Virus record (IMG/VR): IMGVR_UViG_3300030419_007131
Location: 101,066-165,065 of that record
From: a virus
Direction: 5' to 3' (one strand)
Length of the DNA: 64,000 nucleotides
In this document: in pieces, positions 7,496 to 15,669 of the stretch
How the letters are laid out: each line of letters opens with the position of its first letter
How positions within the stretch are numbered: the stretch's first letter is position 1
Made by a program: the position numbers and the translations under genes
Notes under the pieces: generated by a model
The model's input: only the letters and a program-made list of their open reading frames with translations
The model's database searches: none
Told to the model about the DNA's origin: nothing

Positions 7496-8213
7496 CGACG
7501 CCCCTCCTTTGGACCACCTCTGTGGCACACTCGTTTGCAAAGACAATCGCTTGACGAATATCTTGGGTTTCCATATACTTGGCTACCAGGCCGGCCAAAA
7601 AAGTATCTCCTGCTCCTGACATATCTTTCACCTCTACGTTTTCCACCGGGAACCTCTCGCCCTGGTATTCACACCCTTTCTCTCTCAAAGTAATAATCAT
7701 GTTATCAGTGTTGTCAACCGTATGTTTCGTACGATTGAACTCATATTCATTAATTTTGATAAACTTGGCGCCGGTCGACCAGGGCCCTAGGATCTTTTTT
7801 GTGTCCATGAAAACAGTAGAATGATTTTGGCAAATAAAAGCAATATCCTCTTCGATCAAAAAGCCCTTATTATAGTCGGATATAACAATAGCATCATATT
7901 TTGAAAGAAGTTCTTTCGTTAAGCCCTCAACGCGCCGAACATCTTCCTCGCCCGTGTCAACGCGTAAAAACATGTAATTGGTTTGCTGGTCCACATACCT
8001 AGTTTTTTCGGTTTTCTCAGCGTTACTCATTAAATCACAGGCGGTCCCGAGTTGTTGGAGATTAGCTGCTACATTTGCCGCCATTCCTCCGTTGCTGCAG
8101 GTTTTCTTGGGAACGAAAACTGGTGCTGGGACGTCCGGACAAAGGCGCGTACACTCACCATATACAAATACATCAGTACATGCGTCCCCTATAACCAGCG
8201 TCTTGCTACTCAT
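7485..8213 (-). CDS. PfkB-family sugar kinase, HldE N-terminal-like
   Basis: A 242-residue ribokinase-type kinase. The N-terminal half has GDACTDVFVYGECTRLCPDVPAPVF and NGGMAANVAANLQQLG (the GG..AN signature, about 38-53). The C-terminal half has VKDMSGAGDTFLAGLVA (GAGD catalytic Asp, about 197-212). RLCPDVPAPVF and SDYNKG are close to HldE domain I, which phosphorylates heptose 7-phosphate at O1. It is shorter than usual at the C terminus. Together with the separate nucleotidyltransferase it makes a split HldE-like pair with an SDR and a HAD phosphatase between them. Confidence 0.82.
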   Translation of the reverse strand: MSSKTLVIGDACTDVFVYGECTRLCPDVPAPVFVPKKTCSNGGMAANVAANLQQLGTACDLMSNAEKTEKTRYVDQQTNYMFLRVDTGEEDVRRVEGLTKELLSKYDAIVISDYNKGFLIEEDIAFICQNHSTVFMDTKKILGPWSTGAKFIKINEYEFNRTKHTVDNTDNMIITLREKGCEYQGERFPVENVEVKDMSGAGDTFLAGLVAKYMETQDIRQAIVFANECATEVVQRRGVGVV

Positions 8214-8616
8214 CTTTCCAGCTAACTTCCCAATCCTTAAAATCGGCAGCTAAGCAGTCTATCTTATAGTCCTTTCTGCCGCCAACTATCTCTTGAATTT
8301 TATTTTTGGCAACGTTGCGGATACCATTTAGCCCATGGGTCAACTCTAGATTGTTGCCGTCTTTGATTCCTTTGCGGTAATTAGATTCATTGTGCCAAAT
8401 ATGAAGGTTCATTTGTGATAACACAACAATAGCACGAATAGTTTCGCCCGTAATGTTTTCGGAAGAATCCAATATCAATTGAACATCATGAACAATGTCC
8501 TTGATTTCCTGGGAATATTCCTCTTTGTGCTCGGGAATGAAAACTTCTTTAAGCTGTGCGATAGAAAGTCTATCAATCAGCTCTGCTAATGTGGGCAAAT
8601 ATTTTCTTTGACTCAT
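8206..8616 (-). CDS. Conserved helical protein of phage sugar clusters
   Basis: A 136-residue, largely alpha-helical protein (LAELIDRLSIAQLKEVF, EEYSQEIKDIVHDVQ, NLHIWHNESNYRKG). The LIDRLSI start and the WHNE segment recall DUF4254-type proteins found in LPS gene clusters, but I hold that only as a possibility. No catalytic motif is visible. Its position between the 3-dehydratase and the kinase gene suggests a role in the sugar pathway or in glycan transfer. Confidence 0.6.
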   Translation of the reverse strand: MSQRKYLPTLAELIDRLSIAQLKEVFIPEHKEEYSQEIKDIVHDVQLILDSSENITGETIRAIVVLSQMNLHIWHNESNYRKGIKDGNNLELTHGLNGIRNVAKNKIQEIVGGRKDYKIDCLAADFKDWEVSWKDE

Positions 8617-8625
8617 AATCTACCT

Positions 8626-9771
8626 TCACCTAGGGGCACTACAGTTGGCTAAACCTTCTTTCAACGCAACAATGATTCGGGCGACGTCGTCGTCGCTCAA
8701 ATACTGATGGCAGCCGATATGAACACCGTTGTCTCCCACCCATTCAGATTCAGGAAAATCACCCAATGAGTGACCCATGTCTGCAAAAGCCGCATGTTGT
8801 GTAGGAATACACCCAAAATTTCTCTTGTGATGAATATTGTGATGATCTAAGGCAGCCTTGATATGTTCAATATCTCCTTCTGTCTTGCACGTCACACTAA
8901 ATCCATGAGGACAGTTTACATTTCCCTCGTCTTCCTCGGAAAACCACGCAACGTCTTCAAACCCCACAACGCCAGCGCGCATTTCTTTCATGAAACGATG
9001 ACGTGTCCAAAATGTATCCCAGAACACACTAAGTGCTTCGAGGCCGATAGATGCTTCTAGATCGTTCATCTTAGAGTTCAGCCCAGTTCTCAGATGATCA
9101 AAATAAATAGAATTGTGTGGGCGGCCGTGTGAGCGTGTAGAGGTCAGAAGATTGCCGATTTCTTCACTATTAGCCGACACCATACCTCCTTCGCCACAGC
9201 ACACCAGGTGAGCAATGTAGAAACTGTAAACCGACATGTCGCCCCACTGGCCGACGAGCTTGCCTTTATATCTTGCGCCATGAGCTTCGCACGCATCTTC
9301 AATGACGAGAAGATTGTGTCGAGACGCGATATCACAGATAACATCCATTTCCGCCATGCGGCCCATCGTGTGCACCGGCATAATAGCTACCGTATTTTCG
9401 TTAATAGCCTCTTCAATTTTCGACTCATCAATATTCAAAGTTTCTCTTTTGACGTCAACAAACTTCGGTACCAGGCCTGCAGCGCGGACTGCATTAGAGG
9501 TAGCAATAAACGACAACGCTGGGACGATCACTTCACTAACATTTCTTTTGGCGCCCTTCAGATCATACAAAGCCAAGCAAGAGTTTAGTACACCATCCGT
9601 ACCTGAACTTACAGCAACACTTTGGGTATATTCAAATAACTCGTTCCACTGCTTTTCTAAAGCCTTTACTTTCGGACCTCCGGATGCCCAGTTGGTATCG
9701 CAAACATCCATAAGATGCTCCCGAGCCAAATCGCCGATTACTAGTTCACCAAATTCAATTCTTTTTTTCAT
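8626..9771 (-). CDS. DegT-fold PLP enzyme, ColD/RfbH-like sugar 3-dehydratase
   Basis: A 381-residue fold-type I PLP enzyme of the DegT/DnrJ/EryC1/StrS family. ALSFIATSNAV (about 85), VIEDACEAHGARYKG (Asp that holds PLP, about 158) and GLNSKMNDLEASIG (about 231-244) are in place. At the position of the PLP-binding lysine it reads SVYSFYIAHLVCCGEGGMV, with His where aminotransferases have Lys. Exactly this Lys-to-His change defines the 3-dehydratases ColD and E1/RfbH. The CxC...C iron-sulfur motif of E1 is not seen, so ColD chemistry (3-deoxygenation of a 4-keto-6-deoxy sugar) is the better guess. It is followed downstream by kinase genes and coupled upstream (ATGA) to the TPP enzyme pair. Confidence 0.78.
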   Translation of the reverse strand: MKKRIEFGELVIGDLAREHLMDVCDTNWASGGPKVKALEKQWNELFEYTQSVAVSSGTDGVLNSCLALYDLKGAKRNVSEVIVPALSFIATSNAVRAAGLVPKFVDVKRETLNIDESKIEEAINENTVAIMPVHTMGRMAEMDVICDIASRHNLLVIEDACEAHGARYKGKLVGQWGDMSVYSFYIAHLVCCGEGGMVSANSEEIGNLLTSTRSHGRPHNSIYFDHLRTGLNSKMNDLEASIGLEALSVFWDTFWTRHRFMKEMRAGVVGFEDVAWFSEEDEGNVNCPHGFSVTCKTEGDIEHIKAALDHHNIHHKRNFGCIPTQHAAFADMGHSLGDFPESEWVGDNGVHIGCHQYLSDDDVARIIVALKEGLANCSAPR

Positions 9772-10292
9772 CTGTATAAATCTCCATGTTCAATTATTAA
9801 AGTAGATCGATCGCTGTTTAAAGCTCTCTCGTACGCAGGCACCACCTCAGGTCCGTACAGCAACTCAACTACATCAATATTGGTACAAGCGCTCCTGAAG
9901 CACTCTGTATAGTCCGCTTTATGTTGGTGACCCGGGTCGAGGGGGTACTGTGATCCCACAACAGCCTTCATGATAACCTTCGGCTTACTCTGACCCACAG
10001 ACATGGCCTCCCACTTGTCTAGGTGATTTACGATTTGGTTCATTGCTAAAATGATGAAGTTCATTCTGGGATAAACAGAAACCGGAATGTATCCCTCGAT
10101 GGCTAGACCTAGGGCGACTCCCGCTTGAAATTCTTCTGCAACTGGTAGTTCAAGAAGCTTCTCTGGAGGGAAATGCTTCACCTGATGAGTAAGGGCGGTT
10201 CCCTTATATTCTACGGCCTGTCCAATAAAAATTGTTTTGGGATGCTGATTTAGCAATTCCATTCCTTTATACACTTCTTCTTTATAGTTCAT
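9768..10292 (-). CDS. TPP-dependent enzyme, pyrimidine-binding (beta) subunit
   Basis: About 174 residues from the ATG at 10292, which is preceded by GGAGTTTTAGG and falls right after the stop of the partner subunit. A longer frame would run into that gene. IFIGQAVEYKGTALTHQVKHF, LLELPVAEEFQAGVALGLAIEGYIPVSVYPRMNFIILAMNQIVNHLDKW is the Pyr domain of transketolase-like and 2-oxoacid dehydrogenase E1-beta proteins, with the catalytic Glu in LPVAEEFQAG (about 53). The usual C-terminal transketolase domain is mostly missing, so it is a short form. It pairs with 10294-10926 and overlaps the 3-dehydratase start by 4 nt. Confidence 0.8.
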   Translation of the reverse strand: MNYKEEVYKGMELLNQHPKTIFIGQAVEYKGTALTHQVKHFPPEKLLELPVAEEFQAGVALGLAIEGYIPVSVYPRMNFIILAMNQIVNHLDKWEAMSVGQSKPKVIMKAVVGSQYPLDPGHQHKADYTECFRSACTNIDVVELLYGPEVVPAYERALNSDRSTLIIEHGDLYR

Positions 10293-10293
10293 C

Positions 10294-10926
10294 CTAAAAC
10301 TCCACAAATACGCCCGTACCCGAATGGGGATAAGACATCTCATACGTATAATAAACAAGATCTGTACTAGTATCCGCAGACATAGTTTTATAGATCTGGT
10401 ATAAAGACTCCGTGGGAACGGAGCCCCAGCACTCTTCAGTGATGGTCCCCACCGACTTGCCGTTGTCTTCGATTATGAAGGTGATTGGGAGGTCGTGGGA
10501 TATTGCGTAAACAATAGATTCATGGGATATGCCTGTTCGAAAGCTCATATCTCCAAGAAAGCAGAATACACGATTAAGCTTATTCTGTTTCTTAAGCGCC
10601 AACGCGGTGCCGGTTGCAATCGGGGAGATTCCTCCAACGATAGCAGAACTATAGAAATTATAATCCGGGTAATGCAGGGTAATAGACCTTCCCTCTAAAA
10701 TATCTTGCTTCACTCTTTCAGGAGGAACTCCCTGTAAAAGAGCGTGTAAATGGCTAGCCCAAGTTGAATAAACATAATGTTCATTGGAAATCTGAAGGTT
10801 TTTAAAGATGTCGACAAGTATCTGCTCATTACCATCTCGTAAATGCACAGGAGCGGTAATGTGGCCGGCTTCGTAGATGGCGGCGATATCTTTTTCAAAC
10901 TCGATCAAATCACTGGCTTGTAACAT
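10294..10926 (-). CDS. TPP-dependent enzyme, PP-binding (alpha) subunit
   Basis: A 210-residue protein with the TPP/Mg motif FLGDMSFRTGISHESIVYAISHDLPITFIIEDNGKSVG (Gly-Asp at about 122-123, Asn at about 151), and the preceding SAIVGGISPIATGTALALK helix typical of E1-alpha and transketolase N domains. With the following beta subunit it forms one thiamine enzyme. Beside a sugar 3-dehydratase, a plausible job is to add a two-carbon unit to a keto sugar, as YerE-type TPP enzymes do in branched-sugar synthesis; those are single-chain proteins of a different subtype, so this is inference. Its start overlaps the RmlC-like gene by 17 nt. Confidence 0.8.
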   Translation of the reverse strand: MLQASDLIEFEKDIAAIYEAGHITAPVHLRDGNEQILVDIFKNLQISNEHYVYSTWASHLHALLQGVPPERVKQDILEGRSITLHYPDYNFYSSAIVGGISPIATGTALALKKQNKLNRVFCFLGDMSFRTGISHESIVYAISHDLPITFIIEDNGKSVGTITEECWGSVPTESLYQIYKTMSADTSTDLVYYTYEMSYPHSGTGVFVEF

Positions 10927-11419
10927 TCTTTTTTAGCTCCTTTAAAGATTGTGAACGGCGATCCCTCTCTGAGACTATTTGACACAATGAGTCGTCCCAT
11001 TCGGGCGATATATCAGAATCATCATAGTGAACACTCCATTGGTCTTCCGGTGCTGTATAGTACTCGCTCCATTTATAATAGAAAATGCAAGTTGTACTCA
11101 AGCACTGATGCGCGTTTAACGTGCGTGGCGGCACTAGAACCGAAGTAGATTCAAGCGAATCACCATCTAGAATATAAACCTTTTTTTCGTCTGTGTCAAT
11201 GTTATACGTAACTAATTTTATCTTTCCGTGTAAACAAGAGATAAGCTTCCACGTCTTATCGTCGCCATGAAATCCCCTAATCACTCCTTGGTTAGATTTT
11301 GAAACCTTATCTTGAACAAACGTACAATCTACTGGGATTTTTCTTTCATCATAAATCGTATAGATATTACCGCGGGGCTCAAAATGCTTCTGATCCACCA
11401 ACGTAATATCATTGTACAT
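10910..11419 (-). CDS. RmlC-like cupin (dTDP-sugar 3,5-epimerase family)
   Basis: A 169-residue protein of the RmlC/WxcM-type cupin fold. FEPRGNIYTIYDE and SNQGVIRGFHGDDKTWKLISCLHGKIKLVTYNIDTD (about 42-77) correspond to the GVLRGLHYQ...K.V....G.V.DV.VD..  block of RmlC, including the catalytic His. VPPRTLNAHQCLS corresponds to the P.G.AHGF.. motif. It is a little shorter than RmlC. The C-terminal 25 residues are charged. It probably epimerises, or isomerises, a 4-keto sugar made by the dehydratase and SDR genes nearby. Confidence 0.78.
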   Translation of the reverse strand: MYNDITLVDQKHFEPRGNIYTIYDERKIPVDCTFVQDKVSKSNQGVIRGFHGDDKTWKLISCLHGKIKLVTYNIDTDEKKVYILDGDSLESTSVLVPPRTLNAHQCLSTTCIFYYKWSEYYTAPEDQWSVHYDDSDISPEWDDSLCQIVSERDRRSQSLKELKKNVTSQ

Positions 11420-12365
11420 GGTTTTTATACCATTCGCAAGTCTTCCTCAAACCTTCCTCAATACTGGTGCTTACGGTCCATCCGAGATCTCGCTCGGCTT
11501 TATCGCAATTAAGTATAACAGTCGTAGGAATGTCCGGCTTGGTAAGGTCGAACTGAAGATCTAGCTCCTTGTCGTTTAGCTTCATGATTGTTTCGGCCAA
11601 CTGAAGAATGGGATAAGCTTGTCCTCCTCCGCAATTGTATAGCTCATACATTCCCTTTTGGTTGTCGATGCACTTATGAATAAAATCAACCAAATCGTCA
11701 ATGTAAATGATGTCTCGCGAGGCTTTACCTTCTCCCCAAATCTCTAACGTATCTTCCGCATTGATAATCTTATTTACAAAAGCGGGAACTACATGGCACT
11801 TGTCCAAGTCAAACTTGTCATAGGGTCCGTAAACATTAGAGTGACGGAAAGCCGTGAATTTCGTCGTACCAATACGTGAATAAAAGTCGCACATATTCTC
11901 ATTAAAAACCTTCATATGGCCTACGCCAAAATATGCACTGTATAACTCATCGCTGGCGCTCCAATCAGCCTCAGACTGAGGATGGTCTTTGGGCTGATAC
12001 ATTACCGTGCAACTGGGGAAGAGCACATGACCTACACCAGCCGTCATTGCTTCTCGGAAGATCCAAGCATTCATGACCACATTGTCAGTCACATGAACAT
12101 ATGGCCTCTCTACCACGTCCTTTGCGCCGGTGGTGGTGGCAGCAGCCTGCAGTACCACATCAAAATGCTTGCTAGCAAACAGCCCCTTAACCTCGGATTC
12201 GTTGCGCAAGTCGATCGAAACATAGTCAACCCCTTCCACTCGGCCACGCTGAGGTTCTGTCTTATTAAATAACGTCGCCGTTATATCATAGCTGTCTTTA
12301 AAGTGGTCCAAACATGTTTTGCCGATCAACCCATCAGCTCCACAAATCAGCATAGTCTTCGTCAT
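11409..12365 (-). CDS. GDP-fucose synthase-like SDR (epimerase/reductase)
   Basis: A 318-residue extended SDR. GADGLIGKTCLDHF (residues 8-21) binds the dinucleotide. LQAAATTTGAKDV, LFPSCTVMYQP, AYFGVGHMKVFNE (Tyr/Lys pair, about 143-152), and EIWGEGKASRDIIYIDDLVDFI follow the order seen in GDP-L-fucose synthase (Fcl/WcaG) and the colitose enzyme ColC. It would reduce, and perhaps epimerise, a GDP-4-keto-6-deoxy sugar. The lone Cys in PSCT and the nearby His fit the acid/base residues of the Fcl group. Next to a ColD-like dehydratase this makes a GDP-dideoxy sugar route plausible. Confidence 0.8.
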   Translation of the reverse strand: MTKTMLICGADGLIGKTCLDHFKDSYDITATLFNKTEPQRGRVEGVDYVSIDLRNESEVKGLFASKHFDVVLQAAATTTGAKDVVERPYVHVTDNVVMNAWIFREAMTAGVGHVLFPSCTVMYQPKDHPQSEADWSASDELYSAYFGVGHMKVFNENMCDFYSRIGTTKFTAFRHSNVYGPYDKFDLDKCHVVPAFVNKIINAEDTLEIWGEGKASRDIIYIDDLVDFIHKCIDNQKGMYELYNCGGGQAYPILQLAETIMKLNDKELDLQFDLTKPDIPTTVILNCDKAERDLGWTVSTSIEEGLRKTCEWYKNHVQ

Positions 12366-13024
12366 TCTGCTGTCTCCTTTATCAGATATGCGATCCCCAC
12401 CTCCTTGGAGTGGGAAATAAATTGCCAGTTATAGTCGGTTTCTCGCAGAACTCGCGGAGTTCCGTACCTGTCTCCCTCAAAATTTGCATCATGAAGAGCC
12501 ACGATTCCGCCGGCCTTAACCTTAGGATAATAGTTTTCCAAATCCTTTTTAACATACTCATAAGAGTGATTACCATCGATGAAGACAGCATCGTATTCTT
12601 TGTCGAGCGTCGCATGTAGGACCGTAGAATCCCCCTCTAAAATCGTCTCTAAAGTAGAATCCATTTCGGGCTTGTAGCGCTCAATAAACTGTGGGTCGTA
12701 CTCAATCGTCGTGATATGATCCAGGAGCAGACTCAGTACAAAATGTGTAGAGGCCCAGTGGCCCAGCCCAATCTGTAGCATATCTTTAACATCGTTTTTT
12801 AACAATAATTTCAAGAAGTCCACCAACTCTGCTCTGACCTGTTGGGTTACCTGTGGGTGACTATTAACAATGTCTACATCTGGATTAATGTACAAATCTT
12901 TGTACCAATCGTTTTGTGCTAAGATGTTCCGTGAACGTTGTTCCGAGAGAGACAAAACTAAATCTATTTTTGGGAGCAACTCCTGGTTATGGATATACTG
13001 TTTTATAAATTGCTTATTAATCAT
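12362..13024 (-). CDS. Class I SAM-dependent methyltransferase
   Basis: About 220 residues from the ATG at 13024, which has GGAGGAGA about 7 nt upstream; an upstream in-frame start would overlap the SDR gene by 60 nt. MLQIGLGHWASTHFVLS (about 78-94) is the SAM-binding loop, ITTIEYDPQFIERY the acidic strand 2, YDAVFIDGNHSYEYVKKDLENYYPKVKAGGIVALHDANF the strand 4-5 block typical of Methyltransf_24 proteins. It may methylate a sugar in the glycan built by this cluster. ATGA overlap with the GDP-fucose synthase-like gene. Confidence 0.82.
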   Translation of the reverse strand: MINKQFIKQYIHNQELLPKIDLVLSLSEQRSRNILAQNDWYKDLYINPDVDIVNSHPQVTQQVRAELVDFLKLLLKNDVKDMLQIGLGHWASTHFVLSLLLDHITTIEYDPQFIERYKPEMDSTLETILEGDSTVLHATLDKEYDAVFIDGNHSYEYVKKDLENYYPKVKAGGIVALHDANFEGDRYGTPRVLRETDYNWQFISHSKEVGIAYLIKETAE

Positions 13025-14009
13025 TGCTATTCTCCTCCACCTGAAAGGGGTTAAACCTACCAGTCGTCGGACCATTTGCCAGATACCACTCCATAGTCTC
13101 CTTCAGGCCTTCCTCTAAGCTCACAGAGGGCTGGAATCCATATCCGTTAAGGCGCTCTGTGTTGGGTACCCTAAACTGATCTCCGGTAGGCTTACTAAGA
13201 TCGTGGGTAATGGCTAGATCTTTTCCGGACACGGCCACTAGGGTCTCGATGACCTCCTTAATAGTAAAGGTCCTTCCATGACCAACATTTAGGGGTTTCG
13301 TAATTTGATTTTCTACGGCAAAGATAGCGGCGCCAGCAATATCGCGGGCATGAATAATATCCCTACCGGCAGAACCATCACCCCAAATCTCAACGGAAGT
13401 CTCAGCCTCAGCCACCTTACGAACCAACGAAGGAATAAGCGTCGAAGTACGCAAATCAAAATTATCAAATTTACCATAGATGTTGGCAGGCTTAATAATA
13501 GACATCTTCTTTTCCTCATACTGCTCGTCATAAGCATTAACCTGAACTTCGCCCATACGCTTCGCCCAGCCGGCAAACCAATCATTGGGGGAGGGGTTCT
13601 GAGTCCACAAATCGTCCTCCTTAAAGGTCCGAGCAGGACCATATGTGCCAATGGTGCTGGTATAAAGCCCCCACTTCACTGAGGGAGTGTTGTAGATGGC
13701 GTCGAGTATGTTGGTGTTCATCATGATAAAGTCTCTAAATATTTGATATTGAAAGGTTTTCATAACAACAGGGGAACCTTTAACTCCGGCAATATGGAAA
13801 ACATAATCCATACCTTCACACAACTCATAACAGTTGGTCTTCGACCGCAAATCTTTCTTGACATACGTAGCGCCCCATGCAGGATCAAGATTGTTCTCGT
13901 CCAAAGATACGGACGTAACGACGGCTCCCTTCTTAACCAGCAGTTCTACTAGTTCACGACCTACAAGACCCGTGCCGCCAGTAACCAAGACTTTTTTATT
14001 CTCAAGCAT
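13017..14009 (-). CDS. NAD-dependent sugar epimerase/dehydratase (SDR)
   Basis: A 330-residue extended SDR with GGTGLVGRELVELL (residues 11-24), VFHIAGVKGSP, YTSTIGTYGP, a catalytic pair in WFAGWAKRMGEVQ where the usual Tyr-x-x-x-Lys reads W-x-x-x-K, IIKPANIYGKFDNFDL, and EIWGDGSAGRDIIHARDIAG. It is a paralogue in style of the Fcl-like SDR at 11409 (the EIWGxGxAxRDII block is shared). The apparent Trp instead of Tyr in the YxxxK position is odd and may alter or abolish redox catalysis, unless the catalytic Tyr lies elsewhere. Function otherwise NDP-sugar modification. Confidence 0.75.
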   Translation of the reverse strand: MLENKKVLVTGGTGLVGRELVELLVKKGAVVTSVSLDENNLDPAWGATYVKKDLRSKTNCYELCEGMDYVFHIAGVKGSPVVMKTFQYQIFRDFIMMNTNILDAIYNTPSVKWGLYTSTIGTYGPARTFKEDDLWTQNPSPNDWFAGWAKRMGEVQVNAYDEQYEEKKMSIIKPANIYGKFDNFDLRTSTLIPSLVRKVAEAETSVEIWGDGSAGRDIIHARDIAGAAIFAVENQITKPLNVGHGRTFTIKEVIETLVAVSGKDLAITHDLSKPTGDQFRVPNTERLNGYGFQPSVSLEEGLKETMEWYLANGPTTGRFNPFQVEENSND

Positions 14010-14955
14010 GTTTGTTCCTCCAAGTTATTAATGATTGATCGTCTGTTTGGATATAACGATAGATTTTCTCTACAGTATACTCTTGGCTTTTAAGATACGC
14101 TGCTTCAATTATATCCTGATATTTTTCAAAGTTGGTTGACACGTCGTGGATGATATCTCTCAACTCTTCGAAGTTTTCAAAGTAAAGAAACTCTGTACCG
14201 GGCTCATAAAAGTCTTCCACCAAGTCCCAGGGGTCCTTCTTAACCAGCATCAATGACTTTGAACTGGTAATCTCGTGGGTTCTTACTTTAAACTGTGGCA
14301 TAATGCCCTCATCAAACCTCTCGAATGCCTTGAACTTATTCTTAACTGAGGATGGGCTCATGTAAATCATGTTGAAGCTCAACGAAGACCGACAGCGACT
14401 TAGCTCGATCAGCTTCTGGTCGCCCGGGAGCATAACGTGAGTACACTTCGCGAACTCATATGGGTGCCTCATCCATGTATTCCTCTGGGATGTCATGAAT
14501 TTATAGTTAAACTGCATGAGGGTTTCAACTGCAGATATATGGTCTTGTCCATGAATAGAGCCCATCCATGAGCAATCAGCATCATAGTTCCCGAATTCGG
14601 TCACCGTATAGTTGGTGAAAGGATAGGGGATGTATTTAAACTTCTCATACCCATAGTGATCGTTCATAAACTCACACGTAAAAGGACAAACACAATAGAC
14701 CTCAGTGAAAAAATCAAAATGATCAAAATGATAATAGTCGGCCTTAGCGGTGAACTCGCACGGACTCCATAACGCCAGCAAACAGCGGCGTTCATAGTCG
14801 CGATATGGCTCCTTTATTCCATGATCATAAATCCAATGCGCGCCGTTCATCAAGACCGCGTTGGAGGTGTCGTCGTTGAAGGGCTCTAGGCTCTTATGCA
14901 TGTAGGGTACAACCCCCCACAAGCAATCGCCCTGCCAATTACATACTATTTTCAT
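14002..14955 (-). CDS. Glycosyltransferase, CgeB/GT1-like
   Basis: A 317-residue, soluble protein rich in aromatic residues. The C-terminal half has FKVRTHEITSSKSLMLVKKDPWDLVEDFYEPGTEFLYFENFEELRDIIHDV (about 218-270), with the R..EI..S.....  ...FEPG.E.....  F.eL pattern of CgeB/YkvP-type glycosyltransferases (GT-B fold). The N-terminal half (NWQGDCLWGVVPYMH) would be the acceptor domain. Donor and acceptor are unknown. It overlaps the SDR gene by 8 nt. Transfer of one residue of the glycan made by the cluster is the likely role. Confidence 0.68.
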   Translation of the reverse strand: MKIVCNWQGDCLWGVVPYMHKSLEPFNDDTSNAVLMNGAHWIYDHGIKEPYRDYERRCLLALWSPCEFTAKADYYHFDHFDFFTEVYCVCPFTCEFMNDHYGYEKFKYIPYPFTNYTVTEFGNYDADCSWMGSIHGQDHISAVETLMQFNYKFMTSQRNTWMRHPYEFAKCTHVMLPGDQKLIELSRCRSSLSFNMIYMSPSSVKNKFKAFERFDEGIMPQFKVRTHEITSSKSLMLVKKDPWDLVEDFYEPGTEFLYFENFEELRDIIHDVSTNFEKYQDIIEAAYLKSQEYTVEKIYRYIQTDDQSLITWRNKHA

Positions 14956-15669
14956 TTAACGGTATCCCCTTGTTTTATAGTTTATATCATATTCTCGGAA
15001 CATTTCAAACATTTCATCATAATATTCGGCAATATTCCACAATCCCTTGGTCACAGCAGTCGCAATACAGGGGTAAATGGTCGAATCGTAATGAAATATT
15101 CCTCTTTTCGGAGAGCCCGAGTAGTATTGGAGGCCCTTGAGGCCCAATTGGCGGCACAAGCTAGACCCTTGTGGTTCTTGCTGCATGCGTGTATTTCCCT
15201 CCGGTGCGGCTTCAAAAATGCTCTCAAAGGCGCGAGTATCCCACAAACTTGCCTGTTGTGCGAAAAAGTTAGGATCTTCTGGGTCGATAATATAGAGATT
15301 ATCTCGATAAGGCGTTGTAGCTTCGGGCCCCTTAATAAATTTGCAAAAGCTGTATTCTGTTTCGTCCAACAGTCGTGTCAACTCTTCTATTTTAGCCTGC
15401 TGGATGTCTGCGTAAAGAATATAGTCTTCGCTCGTATACAAAATATATTTTTCTTCGACTTGATTTATGCAAGAAAGAAACTGATCCCGGTAAGCTGCCT
15501 CGTTATCATAAAGAATAGGAACAATATCGTCCGGAAGACCATCGGCAGTGTCCGTGAACGCGTACTTTTTGATCCCCTTCGCATGGCGGGAGAGGCGGCC
15601 AAAACAAGGAGCCCATACATCTGAATAGTTTGAGTTAGTATCTACAATTAAAGCTAGATTATCAGCCAT
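14956..15669 (-). CDS. Putative GT-A-type glycosyltransferase
   Basis: About 237 residues from the ATG at 15669 (GGAGG 10 nt upstream; an upstream frame start would overlap the DegT gene by 41 nt). NLALIVDTNSNYSDVWAPCFGRL opens the protein, and KYILYTSEDYILYADIQQAKIEELTRLL (about 75-103) resembles the metal-binding acidic strand of GT-A enzymes, with SEDY in place of DxD. SLWDTRAFESIF and the Arg/Glu-rich middle fit short phage and capsule glycosyltransferases. The assignment is by pattern only; the donor is unknown. Confidence 0.6.
   Translation of the reverse strand: MADNLALIVDTNSNYSDVWAPCFGRLSRHAKGIKKYAFTDTADGLPDDIVPILYDNEAAYRDQFLSCINQVEEKYILYTSEDYILYADIQQAKIEELTRLLDETEYSFCKFIKGPEATTPYRDNLYIIDPEDPNFFAQQASLWDTRAFESIFEAAPEGNTRMQQEPQGSSLCRQLGLKGLQYYSGSPKRGIFHYDSTIYPCIATAVTKGLWNIAEYYDEMFEMFREYDINYKTRGYR

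Noticed and set aside
9768-10926. Two TPP-enzyme genes considered as one gene broken by a frameshift
   Set aside because: The second has its own ribosome site and ATG at the junction, and alpha/beta splits are natural in this family.
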